Assembly: GCA_030428885.1 (NCBI GenBank)
Contig: JAUIEJ010000015.1
Location: 1-64,000, forward strand
Direction: 5' to 3'
Length of the DNA stretch: 64,000 nt
Origin: Gemmatimonadota bacterium
GTDB taxonomy: Bacteria > Gemmatimonadota > Gemmatimonadetes > Longimicrobiales > Gaopeijiaceae
The notes under the pieces: model-generated
What the model saw: the letters and a program-made list of their open reading frames with translations, nothing else
What the model was told of the DNA's origin: nothing
Database searches by the model: none
Part shown: one piece after another, positions 7,574 to 15,833 of the stretch
How the letters are laid out: every line of letters begins with the position of its first letter
How positions within the stretch are numbered: the first letter of the stretch is position 1
Translations under genes and position numbers: made by a program

Positions 7574-8665
7574 CTACGACCCGCTCCGCTCGGGGAAGAG
7601 CCGTCGAAGCCCCTGGGCGATGCCCTCGGTGGCGTGAGCCACCCCCCGCTCGGTGACGATCCCGGTGACCAGCCGGGCCGGAGTGACGTCGAAGGCGTAG
7701 TTCACCGCCGGGGATCCCTCGGGGATGACCCGGACGATGGCCGACTCCCCGTCGGCGGTGCGGCCGCGGATCCATGCGACTTCGTCGGGGGAGCGTTCCT
7801 CGATGGGAATGTCCGCGCCCTCCCGGAGGCCCCAGTCGATGCTCGACGACGGCGCCGCCACGAAGAAGGGCACCCGATTGTCCGCTGCGGCCAGCGCCAC
7901 GGCGTACGTGCCGATCTTGTTGGCCACGTCCCCGCGGGCGGTGGTGCGGTCGGTCCCCACCACCACCATGTCCACTTCGCCTCGGGCCATGAGATGGGCG
8001 GCGGCGGTGTCCGGGACGACGGTGTGGGGGACTCCGTGCTTACCCAGTTCCCACGCCGTGAGCCGGCCTCCCTGCCGGCGGGGCCGGGTCTCGTCGACCC
8101 ATACGTGCACGGGAAGCCCCTCTTCGTGGGCCATGTAGATGCCCGCCGTGGCCGTGCCCCAATCCACCGTCGCCAACCAGCCGGCGTTGCAGTGGGTGAG
8201 GATCCGGACGGGGCGATGGGCCACCCCCAGGGTACGGATGAGGTCCAGGACGTGTCGACCGAGGGCCCGGTTGGTGGCCACGTCCTCCTGGCAGATCTCC
8301 CGGGCCAGCTCCAGCGCGGCAGCCTCCCGTTCGACGGGAGCCAGGAGGGCGAGGCGCTCCCGGGCCCGATCCAACGCCCACCGCAGATTCACGGCGGTAG
8401 GCCGCGTTGCCTCGAGGATTGCCAGAGACCGGGCCAGCCCCGGGTCGGAGGGGTCTTCGCCCATGCCCAGCATCATCCCGTAGGCCGCGGCGGCGCCGAT
8501 GAGGGGCGCCCCCCGGAGCTGCATCGTGCGGATGGCCGTGGCCATGGCCTCCAGGGAGTCCACCGGGAGCACCCGGAACTCGTGGGGGAGGACCGTCTGA
8601 TCGATGATCCGCACCGCACCATCCTCGTCCCAGATGGTCCGGTGGTGAACGCCGTCCACCTTCAC
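7574..8665 (-). CDS. mtnA: S-methyl-5-thioribose-1-phosphate isomerase
   Basis: A 363-residue enzyme converting 5-methylthioribose-1-phosphate to 5-methylthioribulose-1-phosphate in methylthioadenosine salvage. Family motifs are complete: 'TMQLRGAPLIGAAAAYG', the catalytic Cys159 in 'ILTHCNAGWLAT', and the catalytic Asp239 followed by 'ARGDVANKIGTY'. The start is GTG 8665, overlapping the stop of the upstream RuBisCO-like gene as GTGA, so the two are translationally coupled. Extending the frame upstream gives non-homologous sequence. eIF2B-alpha-like paralogues were considered, but the Cys and Asp pair favours MtnA. Confidence 0.92.
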   Translation of the reverse strand: MKVDGVHHRTIWDEDGAVRIIDQTVLPHEFRVLPVDSLEAMATAIRTMQLRGAPLIGAAAAYGMMLGMGEDPSDPGLARSLAILEATRPTAVNLRWALDRARERLALLAPVEREAAALELAREICQEDVATNRALGRHVLDLIRTLGVAHRPVRILTHCNAGWLATVDWGTATAGIYMAHEEGLPVHVWVDETRPRRQGGRLTAWELGKHGVPHTVVPDTAAAHLMARGEVDMVVVGTDRTTARGDVANKIGTYAVALAAADNRVPFFVAAPSSSIDWGLREGADIPIEERSPDEVAWIRGRTADGESAIVRVIPEGSPAVNYAFDVTPARLVTGIVTERGVAHATEGIAQGLRRLFPERSGS

Positions 8666-9801
8666 GGGCGGTCCGTCCCGGCCCCGGACACCGCGTGGGC
8701 CGCCTCCACCACGCCCCGGGCCGCGGCCTCCACGTCGTCGGCTTCCAGCACACTCCCGCCGATGAGCAGGAGGGTGTCGGGGCCGTAGAGTCGGAACCAG
8801 TGCTCCACCTCCCGGGCCTGAATGCCGCCCGCCGGAACGGGGAACGCCGGCGGGTGCACGCCAAGGGGCGCCCGGGCCCGCCGGTTCACGGCCTGGCACG
8901 CCTCCACGGGCCAGGCGAAGCGCCCCCGGGCGTTCACGTAGACCACGCAGTCGGCTCCGGCCAGCCGCCACAGGGTGCCCATGAGGAGGTCCGGGGCGAT
9001 GCCCCTCCGGGCATTCGGGGAGGTGTTGGAATGGGAGGGGTGGGCCATGATGGCCAGCCCGGTGCCGGCCCAGGCCACGGCGTGCATAGCGTCCAGCCCG
9101 GTGAGCCCCGGACAGAGCACGACCCCGCCGCAGCCCGCGGCTCGCGCGGCCTCCACCCGGCCCGGGATCTCGTGCCCGGGGGCGGTGACGTTGGGGAAGT
9201 AGGCGGTGCGCCCACCGGAGCGTGCGTTCTCGTCCGCCACGGCGGCGCTCACCGCGGCCACCCGGTCCTCGAACGGCGCGATGGCCTGGTTCGCCAGGCC
9301 GTGGTCGTCCTTGATGACATCCACGCCGGCCCGGGCCAGGGTGCGGGCCAGGGTCGCGAGTTCGGGCACGGTGAGTCCCACGGGCTTGAGGGCGCTGCTC
9401 ACCAGGGGGCGGCCCTCCTCCGCGCCCACCAGGGCTCGAACGCCGGGAATCCCGAGCCGGGGTCCCACGAAATCCCCCAGCAGCCACGCCGGCAACTCGG
9501 CGTCCTCCAGGAGGACCTCGTCCATGAGGGAGACGTTCCCCCAGAGCACGTTGAGGAGCTGGGTCAGCGTCCCGTCGAAGAGCTCCCGGGCGTACTCGAT
9601 CACGATGTGGGCCGGGGCCCCGTCCCGTAGATCCGCCGTCGCGGACACGACCTTTCCCAGCAGCGCGGCCTCGATGTCCGGCGTGGCGGCGCCGGGGGGA
9701 ACCTCCAGCGTCTGCTCCCGGGCGATGGCGTCGGCCCGGGAGGCGTGGGGTTCGCCGGGAATGGGCCCCAGTCGGTAGTGGGCTCGGATGGGTCGGGCCA
9801 C
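8662..9801 (-). CDS. RuBisCO-like protein (form IV), likely acting on methylthioribulose-phosphate
   Basis: A 379-residue RuBisCO large-chain homologue. 'SALKPVGL' carries the catalytic Lys139, and 'GVDVIKDDHGLANQ' holds Lys164 (the carbamylation position) with Asp165-Asp166; the usual Glu ligand of KDDE is replaced by His167. The barrel continues with 'VVLCPGLTGLDAM', 'IMAHPSHSN' and 'PVPAGGIQAREV'. Missing loop-6 and substrate residues of true RuBisCO place it among form IV RLPs. Coupling with mtnA makes MTA metabolism the best context: either an enolase (MtnW) step or a methylthioribulose-1-phosphate isomerase as in the MTA-isoprenoid shunt. The sequence alone does not choose between them. 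The start is GTG 9801, preceded by GACGAGG. Confidence 0.85.
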   Translation of the reverse strand: MARPIRAHYRLGPIPGEPHASRADAIAREQTLEVPPGAATPDIEAALLGKVVSATADLRDGAPAHIVIEYARELFDGTLTQLLNVLWGNVSLMDEVLLEDAELPAWLLGDFVGPRLGIPGVRALVGAEEGRPLVSSALKPVGLTVPELATLARTLARAGVDVIKDDHGLANQAIAPFEDRVAAVSAAVADENARSGGRTAYFPNVTAPGHEIPGRVEAARAAGCGGVVLCPGLTGLDAMHAVAWAGTGLAIMAHPSHSNTSPNARRGIAPDLLMGTLWRLAGADCVVYVNARGRFAWPVEACQAVNRRARAPLGVHPPAFPVPAGGIQAREVEHWFRLYGPDTLLLIGGSVLEADDVEAAARGVVEAAHAVSGAGTDRP

Positions 9802-9988
9802 GAAGACCTCGTCAGCGTTCTCCAGTGCGTGGTCGTCAAGCTACGCGCCGCGGGCCCCAGCCTCCAGACGCACCACGGCCATGGGGGCTCGAGCGTCGGG
9901 AGAAGGCGCCCCGTCCCGTTGCGTCGGGCGACTCCCGGCGCCTATCGTCCCGCGCTGTGCCTTTCGGCCCTCACGCCCGGCAACCGCC
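9802..9988. other. Divergent intergenic region upstream of the mtnA operon and acylase gene
   Basis: A 187-bp gap between divergent genes. It must carry promoters for both. No clear hexamer pair, palindrome or riboswitch-like structure was recognised; a SAM-type riboswitch was looked for and not found. Confidence 0.4.
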
Positions 9989-12145
9989 ATGCGCCGCATC
10001 CTCTTCGCCGCCGCCGCCGTCACCTCCATCACGGCCTGTGCACCCGGCGACCCCGGTCCCGGGAGCGACGAAATCCTCTGGGACACCTGGGGCGTGCCCC
10101 ACATCTACGGCACCAGCGAAGCCGCGGTGTTCCGGGGCATGGGGTGGGCCCAGATGGAGAGTCACGGCGACTTGGTGCTCCGGCTGTTCGGCGAGGCCCG
10201 GGGGCGGTCGGCCGAGTATTGGGGCGAGAGCCGGGATCCCCTGTTCGGCGCCTGGGCGTCGTTCTCCGACCGTTTCCTCAAGACCATGGGGGTCCCGGCC
10301 CGGGCGGCCGAGTGGTTCGCCGCCGAGTCCCCCGAAATGCAGGAGAACATCCGGGCCTTCGTGGAGGGAATGAACGCCTACGCCGAAGCCCACCCCGAGG
10401 CCCTGTCCGACGACGTCGAAGTCGTGCTTCCCGTGGAGCCCCGGGACGTCATGGCCCACGCCCACCGCCTTCTTCACTTCCGCTTCGTGGTGACCCCCGG
10501 CGTGGTGGGGCCGGCGGAGCGACTCCTGGACGATCGGGCGGCGCTCGTGGACGAAGAGACGCCGGGCCTTCCGGAGGGGGTGGGGCTCGGCTCCAACGCG
10601 TGGGCCATCGGACCCGACCGGTCGGCGTCGGGGAACGCCATGCTGGTGGCGAATCCCCACCTCCCCTGGAGCGGAGAATTCACCTGGTTCGAGCAGCACG
10701 TGGTGGGGCCGGGCTTCGACGTGACCGGCGCGACGTTGGTGGGGCTTCCGGGGATCGCCATCGGCTTCAACGACCGCCTGGGCTGGAGCCACACAGTGAA
10801 CACCTACGACGGGTGGGACCTCTTCGCCCTGGAACTGGAGGGCGACGGCTACCGGTTCGACGGGGAGGTGCGGCCGTTCGAGAGCCGACCCGACACCGTC
10901 CGGATTCTCCAGGACGACGGGTCGCTGCTCGAAGAGGTCTTCACAGTGCGGTCGTCGGTGCACGGACCCGTGGTCGCCGGGAACGCCGGACGGGCCGTGG
11001 CCCTCCGGGTGGCCGGCGTCGAGCGCGGGGGCGCCGTGGGCCAGTGGTGGTCCATGGCCCGCGCCCGGAACCTGGAGGAGTTCGAGGCCGCCCTGGGTCG
11101 GCTCCAGATTCCCATGTTCAACGTCGTCTACGCCGACGCCGACGGGCACATCTTCTTCCTGCACAACGCCCTGGTCCCCGATCCGGCGGGGGGGCTGCCG
11201 GCCTCCCTCACCACCCCCGCGGACGGGACCGATCCCGACGCGCTGTGGACCGGGTACCTGCCCTACGACGGCTTGCCTCGGGTGCTGGACCCGCCCTCGG
11301 GGTGGATCCAGAACGCCAACGATCCCCCGTGGACGTCGACCCTGCCCACGGTTCTCGATCCGGCCGCCTACGCTCCCAACCTGGCCCCGGTGCGCATGGG
11401 TCCCCGGCCCCAGCGAAGCGCCAGGATCCTCCGGGGCGACGAATCGGTCACCTTCGAGGAGCTGCTGGCCTACAAACACGACACGCGCTCGGAGATGGCG
11501 GACCGGGTGCTGGACGAGTTGCTGGCGCTGGCGGAGGGGAGCGACGACACCGGGACCGTCGAGGCGGCCCGGGTGCTCGCGGCGTGGGATCGCACGGTGG
11601 GCGCCGAGAGCCGCGGGGCCGTGCTCTTCGAGGCGTGGCTCCAGGATTGGTCCCGGAACCCTGAGCGGTGGGTCGAGCCATGGTCGTTCGACGCCCCGAC
11701 CACCACACCGTCCGGGATCGCCGACCCCACGGAGGCTCTCGCCGCGCTGAGTCGCGCCGCGGCCAACGTGGCCAGTGGATTCGGGTCGGTGGACGTGGCC
11801 TGGGGCGACGTCCACCGAGCGCAGGTGAACGGTCGGGACGTCCCGGTTTCCGGGGCGTCCGGGGCCCCCATGGGCGTCTTCCGCGTCACCGATTTCGCCC
11901 AGGCCGGCCCCGGAATCCGGCGGGCCGTCGCGGGCGATTCTTATTACGCCGTGGTGGAATTCACGCCGGAGGGGGTGCGGGCTCGGACGCTGCTGTCGTA
12001 CGGCAACGCCAGCCAGCCCGCGTCCCCCCACTTCGGGGATCAGCTCGAGCTCTTCGCCCGCCAGGAGATGCGTCCGGCGTGGCGGACCCGGGCCGAGGTG
12101 GAGGCGAACGTCGCTCGCGTGACGGAGCTGGGGGGCGGGGGGTAG
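9989..12145 (+). CDS. Penicillin acylase family N-terminal nucleophile hydrolase, exported
   Basis: A 718-residue precursor with a short signal sequence ('RRILFAAAAVTSITAC', possible lipobox TAC). The family layout is alpha subunit, spacer, then a beta subunit starting at the nucleophile Ser202 in 'GLGSNAWAIGPDRSASG', the GSNxW autoprocessing site. Other family features are 'DTWGVPHIYG' at the N-terminus, 'NPHLPWSGEFTWFEQHV' after the nucleophile and a conserved 'IQNANDPPW' region in the beta chain. Relatives hydrolyse amide bonds of penicillins, acyl-homoserine lactones or other acyl amides in the periplasm; substrate cannot be inferred. ATG 9989 is preferred over longer in-frame starts because it directly precedes the signal peptide. 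It stands alone. Confidence 0.88.
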   Translation: MRRILFAAAAVTSITACAPGDPGPGSDEILWDTWGVPHIYGTSEAAVFRGMGWAQMESHGDLVLRLFGEARGRSAEYWGESRDPLFGAWASFSDRFLKTMGVPARAAEWFAAESPEMQENIRAFVEGMNAYAEAHPEALSDDVEVVLPVEPRDVMAHAHRLLHFRFVVTPGVVGPAERLLDDRAALVDEETPGLPEGVGLGSNAWAIGPDRSASGNAMLVANPHLPWSGEFTWFEQHVVGPGFDVTGATLVGLPGIAIGFNDRLGWSHTVNTYDGWDLFALELEGDGYRFDGEVRPFESRPDTVRILQDDGSLLEEVFTVRSSVHGPVVAGNAGRAVALRVAGVERGGAVGQWWSMARARNLEEFEAALGRLQIPMFNVVYADADGHIFFLHNALVPDPAGGLPASLTTPADGTDPDALWTGYLPYDGLPRVLDPPSGWIQNANDPPWTSTLPTVLDPAAYAPNLAPVRMGPRPQRSARILRGDESVTFEELLAYKHDTRSEMADRVLDELLALAEGSDDTGTVEAARVLAAWDRTVGAESRGAVLFEAWLQDWSRNPERWVEPWSFDAPTTTPSGIADPTEALAALSRAAANVASGFGSVDVAWGDVHRAQVNGRDVPVSGASGAPMGVFRVTDFAQAGPGIRRAVAGDSYYAVVEFTPEGVRARTLLSYGNASQPASPHFGDQLELFARQEMRPAWRTRAEVEANVARVTELGGGG

Positions 12146-12165
12146 CCCTCCGGCGAGGCACCACC

Positions 12166-13095
12166 CTATCGCCGCCGATGTCGGCGCACCGCCGCCAGCA
12201 CGGCCACCAACCCCGCCAGAATCCAGAAGACCGTCGCCGTGGCCCAGCTCCCGAGGGTGGGGAGGGCCGTCCAGGCGATGATCCAACCCCCCTCGGGTCT
12301 CCGGATGCCCGTGCGCAGTGTTTCGTAGCCGCTGGTCAGCATGGTGTCGAAACCCTGGATTCCGTCCTCGGCGAATCGCTCGATCGGCTCGACCTGGGTG
12401 AGGTCGAAGAACCCGGCCAGAAACAGACCCGTCAGCCAGACGACGAGGGCCCACCGGAGCGGGTGCCGCGTACCCACCCAGAGGGCCGAACCGAAGAGGT
12501 ACATGACCGAGCCCCCGGTGAACGGCATCAGCCACTGGTAGCCGGGGGTGCTCCACGGGACGGAAACGACTTCGGGCCCGGTCGACGGGAACACTTCCGG
12601 GTTCGCGAGCACGGGACGCGTCACCTCGATGCCGAGCTCCCCACCCGCGAGCAGGGCCGCGCCGCAGAACGCGAGCATGCCGACCGCAAGCACGCCGATC
12701 AACCACAGCCACCCTGCGGCGATCTTCGCCAGCGCGTGGCGGGCGTGGGGCACGGGCAGGGTCCAGAGGGTGGTGTCTCCCCAGGGTCTTTCGCCCTTCC
12801 ACACCGCGAGGGGGAACGCCAACCCGACGAGGGCCGCCAGCATGCCGAGCTCCTCGGGGTTGAGATTCGGCGGAAGCTCCCCGATGAGCTCGGACCCGAT
12901 CGAGGGGACCATGGCGGCCGCGGCCACGGCGATCACGAACGCGACCATGGCGGCCAGGAACAGCAGGCCCTCGCGCCGAACAGCCAGTCCAACCGTCCGG
13001 ATCTGCTCGGTGAAGACGACCCCGAGAGCCGGGAGCCTCGTCGGCGGTTGTGCGAAGGCCGACGCCTTCGCCGGTGCGGCAGCAGGCGGATTCAC
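12166..13095 (-). CDS. ABC-2-type transporter permease of the GntR-regulated exporter
   Basis: A 309-residue integral membrane protein with about six hydrophobic segments ('LLFLAAMVAFVIAVAAAAMV', 'MLAALVGLAFPLAV', 'WLWLIGVLAVGMLAFCGAALL', 'ALVVWLTGLFLAGFF', and the C-terminal 'FWILAGLVAVLAAV'). 'WGDTTLWTLPVPHARHALAKIAAG' resembles the coupling region of ABC-2 permeases. GTG 13095 overlaps the stop of the ATPase gene (GTGA), fixing the start. It probably exports a drug, lipid or peptide with the ATPase, as in YtrA-controlled ABC systems; substrate unknown. Confidence 0.8.
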   Translation of the reverse strand: MNPPAAAPAKASAFAQPPTRLPALGVVFTEQIRTVGLAVRREGLLFLAAMVAFVIAVAAAAMVPSIGSELIGELPPNLNPEELGMLAALVGLAFPLAVWKGERPWGDTTLWTLPVPHARHALAKIAAGWLWLIGVLAVGMLAFCGAALLAGGELGIEVTRPVLANPEVFPSTGPEVVSVPWSTPGYQWLMPFTGGSVMYLFGSALWVGTRHPLRWALVVWLTGLFLAGFFDLTQVEPIERFAEDGIQGFDTMLTSGYETLRTGIRRPEGGWIIAWTALPTLGSWATATVFWILAGLVAVLAAVRRHRRR

Positions 13096-14036
13096 GAGAC
13101 CTCCCGACGGGAGAGAAGTGCGGTAGCGGCATCGTCGATCGACACCGGTGTGACGTCGCGGACTTCGGCACCCGTGCGTTCCAGCGCGGCAGACACCTCT
13201 TCGCGCGGTCCCCACGCGACCCACTCGACCTCCCGACGGCCGCGGGTGCGCCGGATCACCTCGGCGTCCACGGGCTGCGACTCGTCCCACTCCGTCGGGA
13301 CGTCGGTCCAGTAGCGGAGCAACCGCTCGTTCATCGCGGCGCGGGTGAACTGGCCGAGGAGCCGACCCTCCGAGAGAACCCCCACCGTGTCGACCAGACG
13401 CTCGACCTCATACACCCGGTGCGTGGACATCAGCACGGTGGTCGGGCGGTCGGACAAGTGCTCGGAGAGAAGGGCCAGCGCGGTGTCGCGAACGACGTGA
13501 TCCAGGCCGTCAGTCGGTTCATCGAGCAGCAGGAGCGGGGGTCGGTGCGCCAGGGCGAGAATCAACTGAACCCGGCGCCGTTCGCCTTTCGACAGGGCCC
13601 GACAGGACCGCGCGAGATCGACGTCGAACTCGTGGACCAAACGGCGCGCGTAGGCGGCGTCCCAGGTGCCGAAGTAGGCTCGGTGGTGCTCGAGCAGTCG
13701 ACCGACGGTCATCCAGGGGTACCCGAGATCCTGCCCCTCGGGTACGTAACCGACAGCGGCCCGGATCGCGGAACCTTCTTCGTGGGGATCGGCTCCGAGC
13801 ACGTCGAGGGTGCCCTCGTCGCGGGAGAGGAGGCCCATCAGGAGGCGCAGGAGCGTGCTCTTCCCGGCCCCGTTCGGGCCGACCAGTACGTACACGGAGC
13901 CCTCCGGCACCTGGAGGTCCGGTCCGTCGAGGGCGGCGATGGGGCCGAAGTGCTTCACGACTCCCCGGGCCGCGACGGCGTGGGGGCCGGTTCCCAGGTC
14001 GGTGGGGAGGCGGAGCGTGGTCGCAGGCGCGGTCAT
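13092..14036 (-). CDS. ABC transporter ATP-binding protein
   Basis: A 314-residue ATPase with Walker A 'GPNGAGKST' (residues 53-61), signature 'LSKGE' (148-152), Walker B 'LLLLDEPTDGLD' with Asp172 and Glu173, and the switch His in 'LMSTH'. The C-terminal extension of about 80 residues is common in exporter ATPases partnered with ABC-2 permeases. Its ATG overlaps the stop of the GntR regulator (ATGA) and its stop overlaps the permease start, so all three genes form one coupled operon under the palindromic operator at 14432-14453. Confidence 0.93.
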   Translation of the reverse strand: MTAPATTLRLPTDLGTGPHAVAARGVVKHFGPIAALDGPDLQVPEGSVYVLVGPNGAGKSTLLRLLMGLLSRDEGTLDVLGADPHEEGSAIRAAVGYVPEGQDLGYPWMTVGRLLEHHRAYFGTWDAAYARRLVHEFDVDLARSCRALSKGERRRVQLILALAHRPPLLLLDEPTDGLDHVVRDTALALLSEHLSDRPTTVLMSTHRVYEVERLVDTVGVLSEGRLLGQFTRAAMNERLLRYWTDVPTEWDESQPVDAEVIRRTRGRREVEWVAWGPREEVSAALERTGAEVRDVTPVSIDDAATALLSRREVS

Positions 14037-14416
14037 GAGGTCACCTCGGGGTCGTCGGCGAGTTCCTGGAGGGCCGCCATCAGCTCGTCCAGGACGAGTC
14101 CGTTGCGGGAGGCGTCGGCGAGCGCCCTGCGGGCGACCTCGCGCGCCAGATGGGGACGTGCTTCGTGGTCGGGGCGGAGGCCGGGCGCCACGAATGTGCC
14201 GCGTCCAGGCTGCACGCGGACCACGCCGTCGCGCTCGAGCTCCGCGTAGGCCTGCGACACGGTGCGGGGATTCACCCGCAGTCCCGACGCCAGCTCCCGC
14301 ACCGAGGGCAGGGGATCGTCGGGTCCGACCGTGCCTCGAACGAGCGCGCTTCGCACCTCGTCCATGATCTGGACGTAGAGCGGGCGCGAGTCGGACGGTT
14401 GAAGGCGGATGCGCAT
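14033..14416 (-). CDS. GntR/YtrA-subfamily transcriptional regulator
   Basis: A 127-residue regulator with an N-terminal winged helix: 'PLYVQIMDEVRSALVRGTV', 'LPSVRELASGLRVNPRTVSQAYAELERDGVV', wing 'QPGRGTFVAPG'. The short C-terminal region (about 50 residues) is typical of the YtrA subfamily, which represses its own operon together with adjacent ABC transporter genes. ATG 14416 is used; a GTG four codons upstream (14428) is possible but lies almost against the operator. Stop/start overlap with the ATPase shows coupling. The 8-6-8 palindrome just upstream is the likely autoregulatory site. Confidence 0.88.
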   Translation of the reverse strand: MRIRLQPSDSRPLYVQIMDEVRSALVRGTVGPDDPLPSVRELASGLRVNPRTVSQAYAELERDGVVRVQPGRGTFVAPGLRPDHEARPHLAREVARRALADASRNGLVLDELMAALQELADDPEVTS

Positions 14417-14431
14417 GGGTTCGTGCACTCA

Positions 14432-14453
14432 CTGTTGCAGTTATGTGCAACAG
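14432..14453. promoter_or_regulatory. Palindromic operator upstream of the GntR-ABC operon
   Basis: A perfect inverted repeat, CTGTTGCA - GTTATG - TGCAACAG (8-6-8), lies 15 bases upstream of the regulator's ATG, in an AT-richer patch between the operon and the stop of the preceding gene. Its position and symmetry fit the binding site of the GntR/YtrA-type dimer encoded next to it. On the minus strand an ACATAACT within the palindrome could serve as a -10 element, which would let the bound repressor occlude the polymerase. Confidence 0.7.
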
Positions 14454-14499
14454 TACAACGGAGGGTCCGTCGTCGCAAGAGCCGATCCGCCTGGGCGAA

Positions 14500-15741
14500 C
14501 TACCGCAGCGACTCGGGAAGCGCCGCCCGCACCACACGGGCCACTTCGAGGTCGTCCTTCTCCACGGCGTAGAAGTACCCGTTCCGAACCACGGGATTCA
14601 ACGGCGTCCACGGCACGAAATCGGCCGTGAGCGTGGCCAGCCATTCCCCCTCGTCGCGGAACACGTCGTAGATCGGACGCTCGGCCTCGGCGTCGCCCGC
14701 CGTGCCCCGACGCACCCACACGCGACCCGCATCATCGAGGAACACCGCGGCCGCCCGGGGCTTCTCGGCGGGGACGTGCTCCCACAGTTCCGCTGCGGAT
14801 CGGACGAATTCGGGCCCCCGCTCCTCCCAGAAGGCCAGGTAGGTGTCCCGGTCCCCGTCGGTGACGGGAATCGCCGGCACATCGCCCCGGATCACCCGGG
14901 CCGTGTCGCCCCGGGCGTCCACCCGAACGACCCGGTACGCCGGAGCGTCCACGGCCCAGAAGCCACCCCGGGGATCGAAGACGGGTCGGGCGCCGGCGCT
15001 GTGTGGGATCCCCATCATGCTCTGCCCGTTCTCGAACGACATGACCCAGAACCGATTCGACGATTCGCCGATGAACACCGAGTCCCGGGTCTCCGAGGCG
15101 GGGTCGAACGAGGTCATGAAGCCTCGGGAAACGGTCTCGTTGAGGCCGTCCCGGCGGTCCCGGGGACTCCCGTCGGAGTTGGAGTCGAACTTCCAGAACC
15201 GCCCCTGGCGGTCCACCGACCCGCTGTAGACGTAGCTCCACGAGCGCACCGGCACCCCACTGGAGCCGGCGAATTCCCCCTCGGGCGAGTAGCCCTGCAT
15301 GAGCATCTTGCCGTGATCGTGCACCCAGAGCGTGCCGTCGGCGCCCCGGACGAGGCCGTTGGTGGCGCCGATCTCACCCGGGCCCTCGCCGGGCCCGGCG
15401 AGGACGGCCCGGAAGCGGCCGTCGGACTCGAAGGCCCTCAGCTCCACCGCCTGGGCGTCGATCACGTAGATCGTCCCGTCGACCCCCACCTCGATGCCCC
15501 GGATGTCGCCGAACACCGTGGCCGCGTCCCCCTCGAGGGTGCCGATGCGGAGCTCGGCCCGCAGGGTGTCGGGGGCGCGGTCGGCCAACGTGAGATGGGT
15601 GATGCGGGGCACCCCCGCCTCGGTGGTGTCCCGCACGCTGGCGGCCGGACCGGAGCTCTCCCCGCCCGCGCCGCACGCGGCGAGAGCGAGGGCGACGGAC
15701 GGGAGGACGACGAACGCGGGGAGGGCGCGGGAACGGGGCAT
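14500..15741 (-). CDS. 6-bladed beta-propeller lipoprotein
   Basis: A 413-residue exported protein with signal peptide and lipobox 'LALAACG' near residue 20. The propeller pattern is clear: 'FGDIRGIEVGVDGTIYVIDAQAVELRAF', 'LAGPGEGPGEIGATNGLVRGADGTLWVHDHG', 'GGFWAVDAPAYRVVRVDARGDT' and 'VFLDDAGRVWVRRGTAGD'. It has the same architecture as the proteins at 4715-5941 and 37045-38292. Function is unknown, probably periplasmic or cell-surface binding. It lies upstream of the GntR operon on the same strand, but the operator in between suggests separate control. Confidence 0.8.
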   Translation of the reverse strand: MPRSRALPAFVVLPSVALALAACGAGGESSGPAASVRDTTEAGVPRITHLTLADRAPDTLRAELRIGTLEGDAATVFGDIRGIEVGVDGTIYVIDAQAVELRAFESDGRFRAVLAGPGEGPGEIGATNGLVRGADGTLWVHDHGKMLMQGYSPEGEFAGSSGVPVRSWSYVYSGSVDRQGRFWKFDSNSDGSPRDRRDGLNETVSRGFMTSFDPASETRDSVFIGESSNRFWVMSFENGQSMMGIPHSAGARPVFDPRGGFWAVDAPAYRVVRVDARGDTARVIRGDVPAIPVTDGDRDTYLAFWEERGPEFVRSAAELWEHVPAEKPRAAAVFLDDAGRVWVRRGTAGDAEAERPIYDVFRDEGEWLATLTADFVPWTPLNPVVRNGYFYAVEKDDLEVARVVRAALPESLR

Positions 15742-15833
15742 GGCGAGACCGGGGCACGAGGGAAAGCGCCACCATCATGCTCCCGGCCTCCGCCTGCGTC
15801 AACGACGGGCGTAGAAGTACCGCGACCGCCCCC

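Noticed and set aside
9802-9988. A SAM-type riboswitch upstream of the mtnA operon
   Set aside because: MTA-pathway genes are sometimes under such control, but no conserved core or paired helices of SAM-I, SAM-II or SAH riboswitches could be seen.
9971-13171. A minus-strand ORF of 1,066 codons
   Set aside because: It is antisense to the penicillin acylase gene and part of the ABC permease region is read in another frame; composition is low-complexity.
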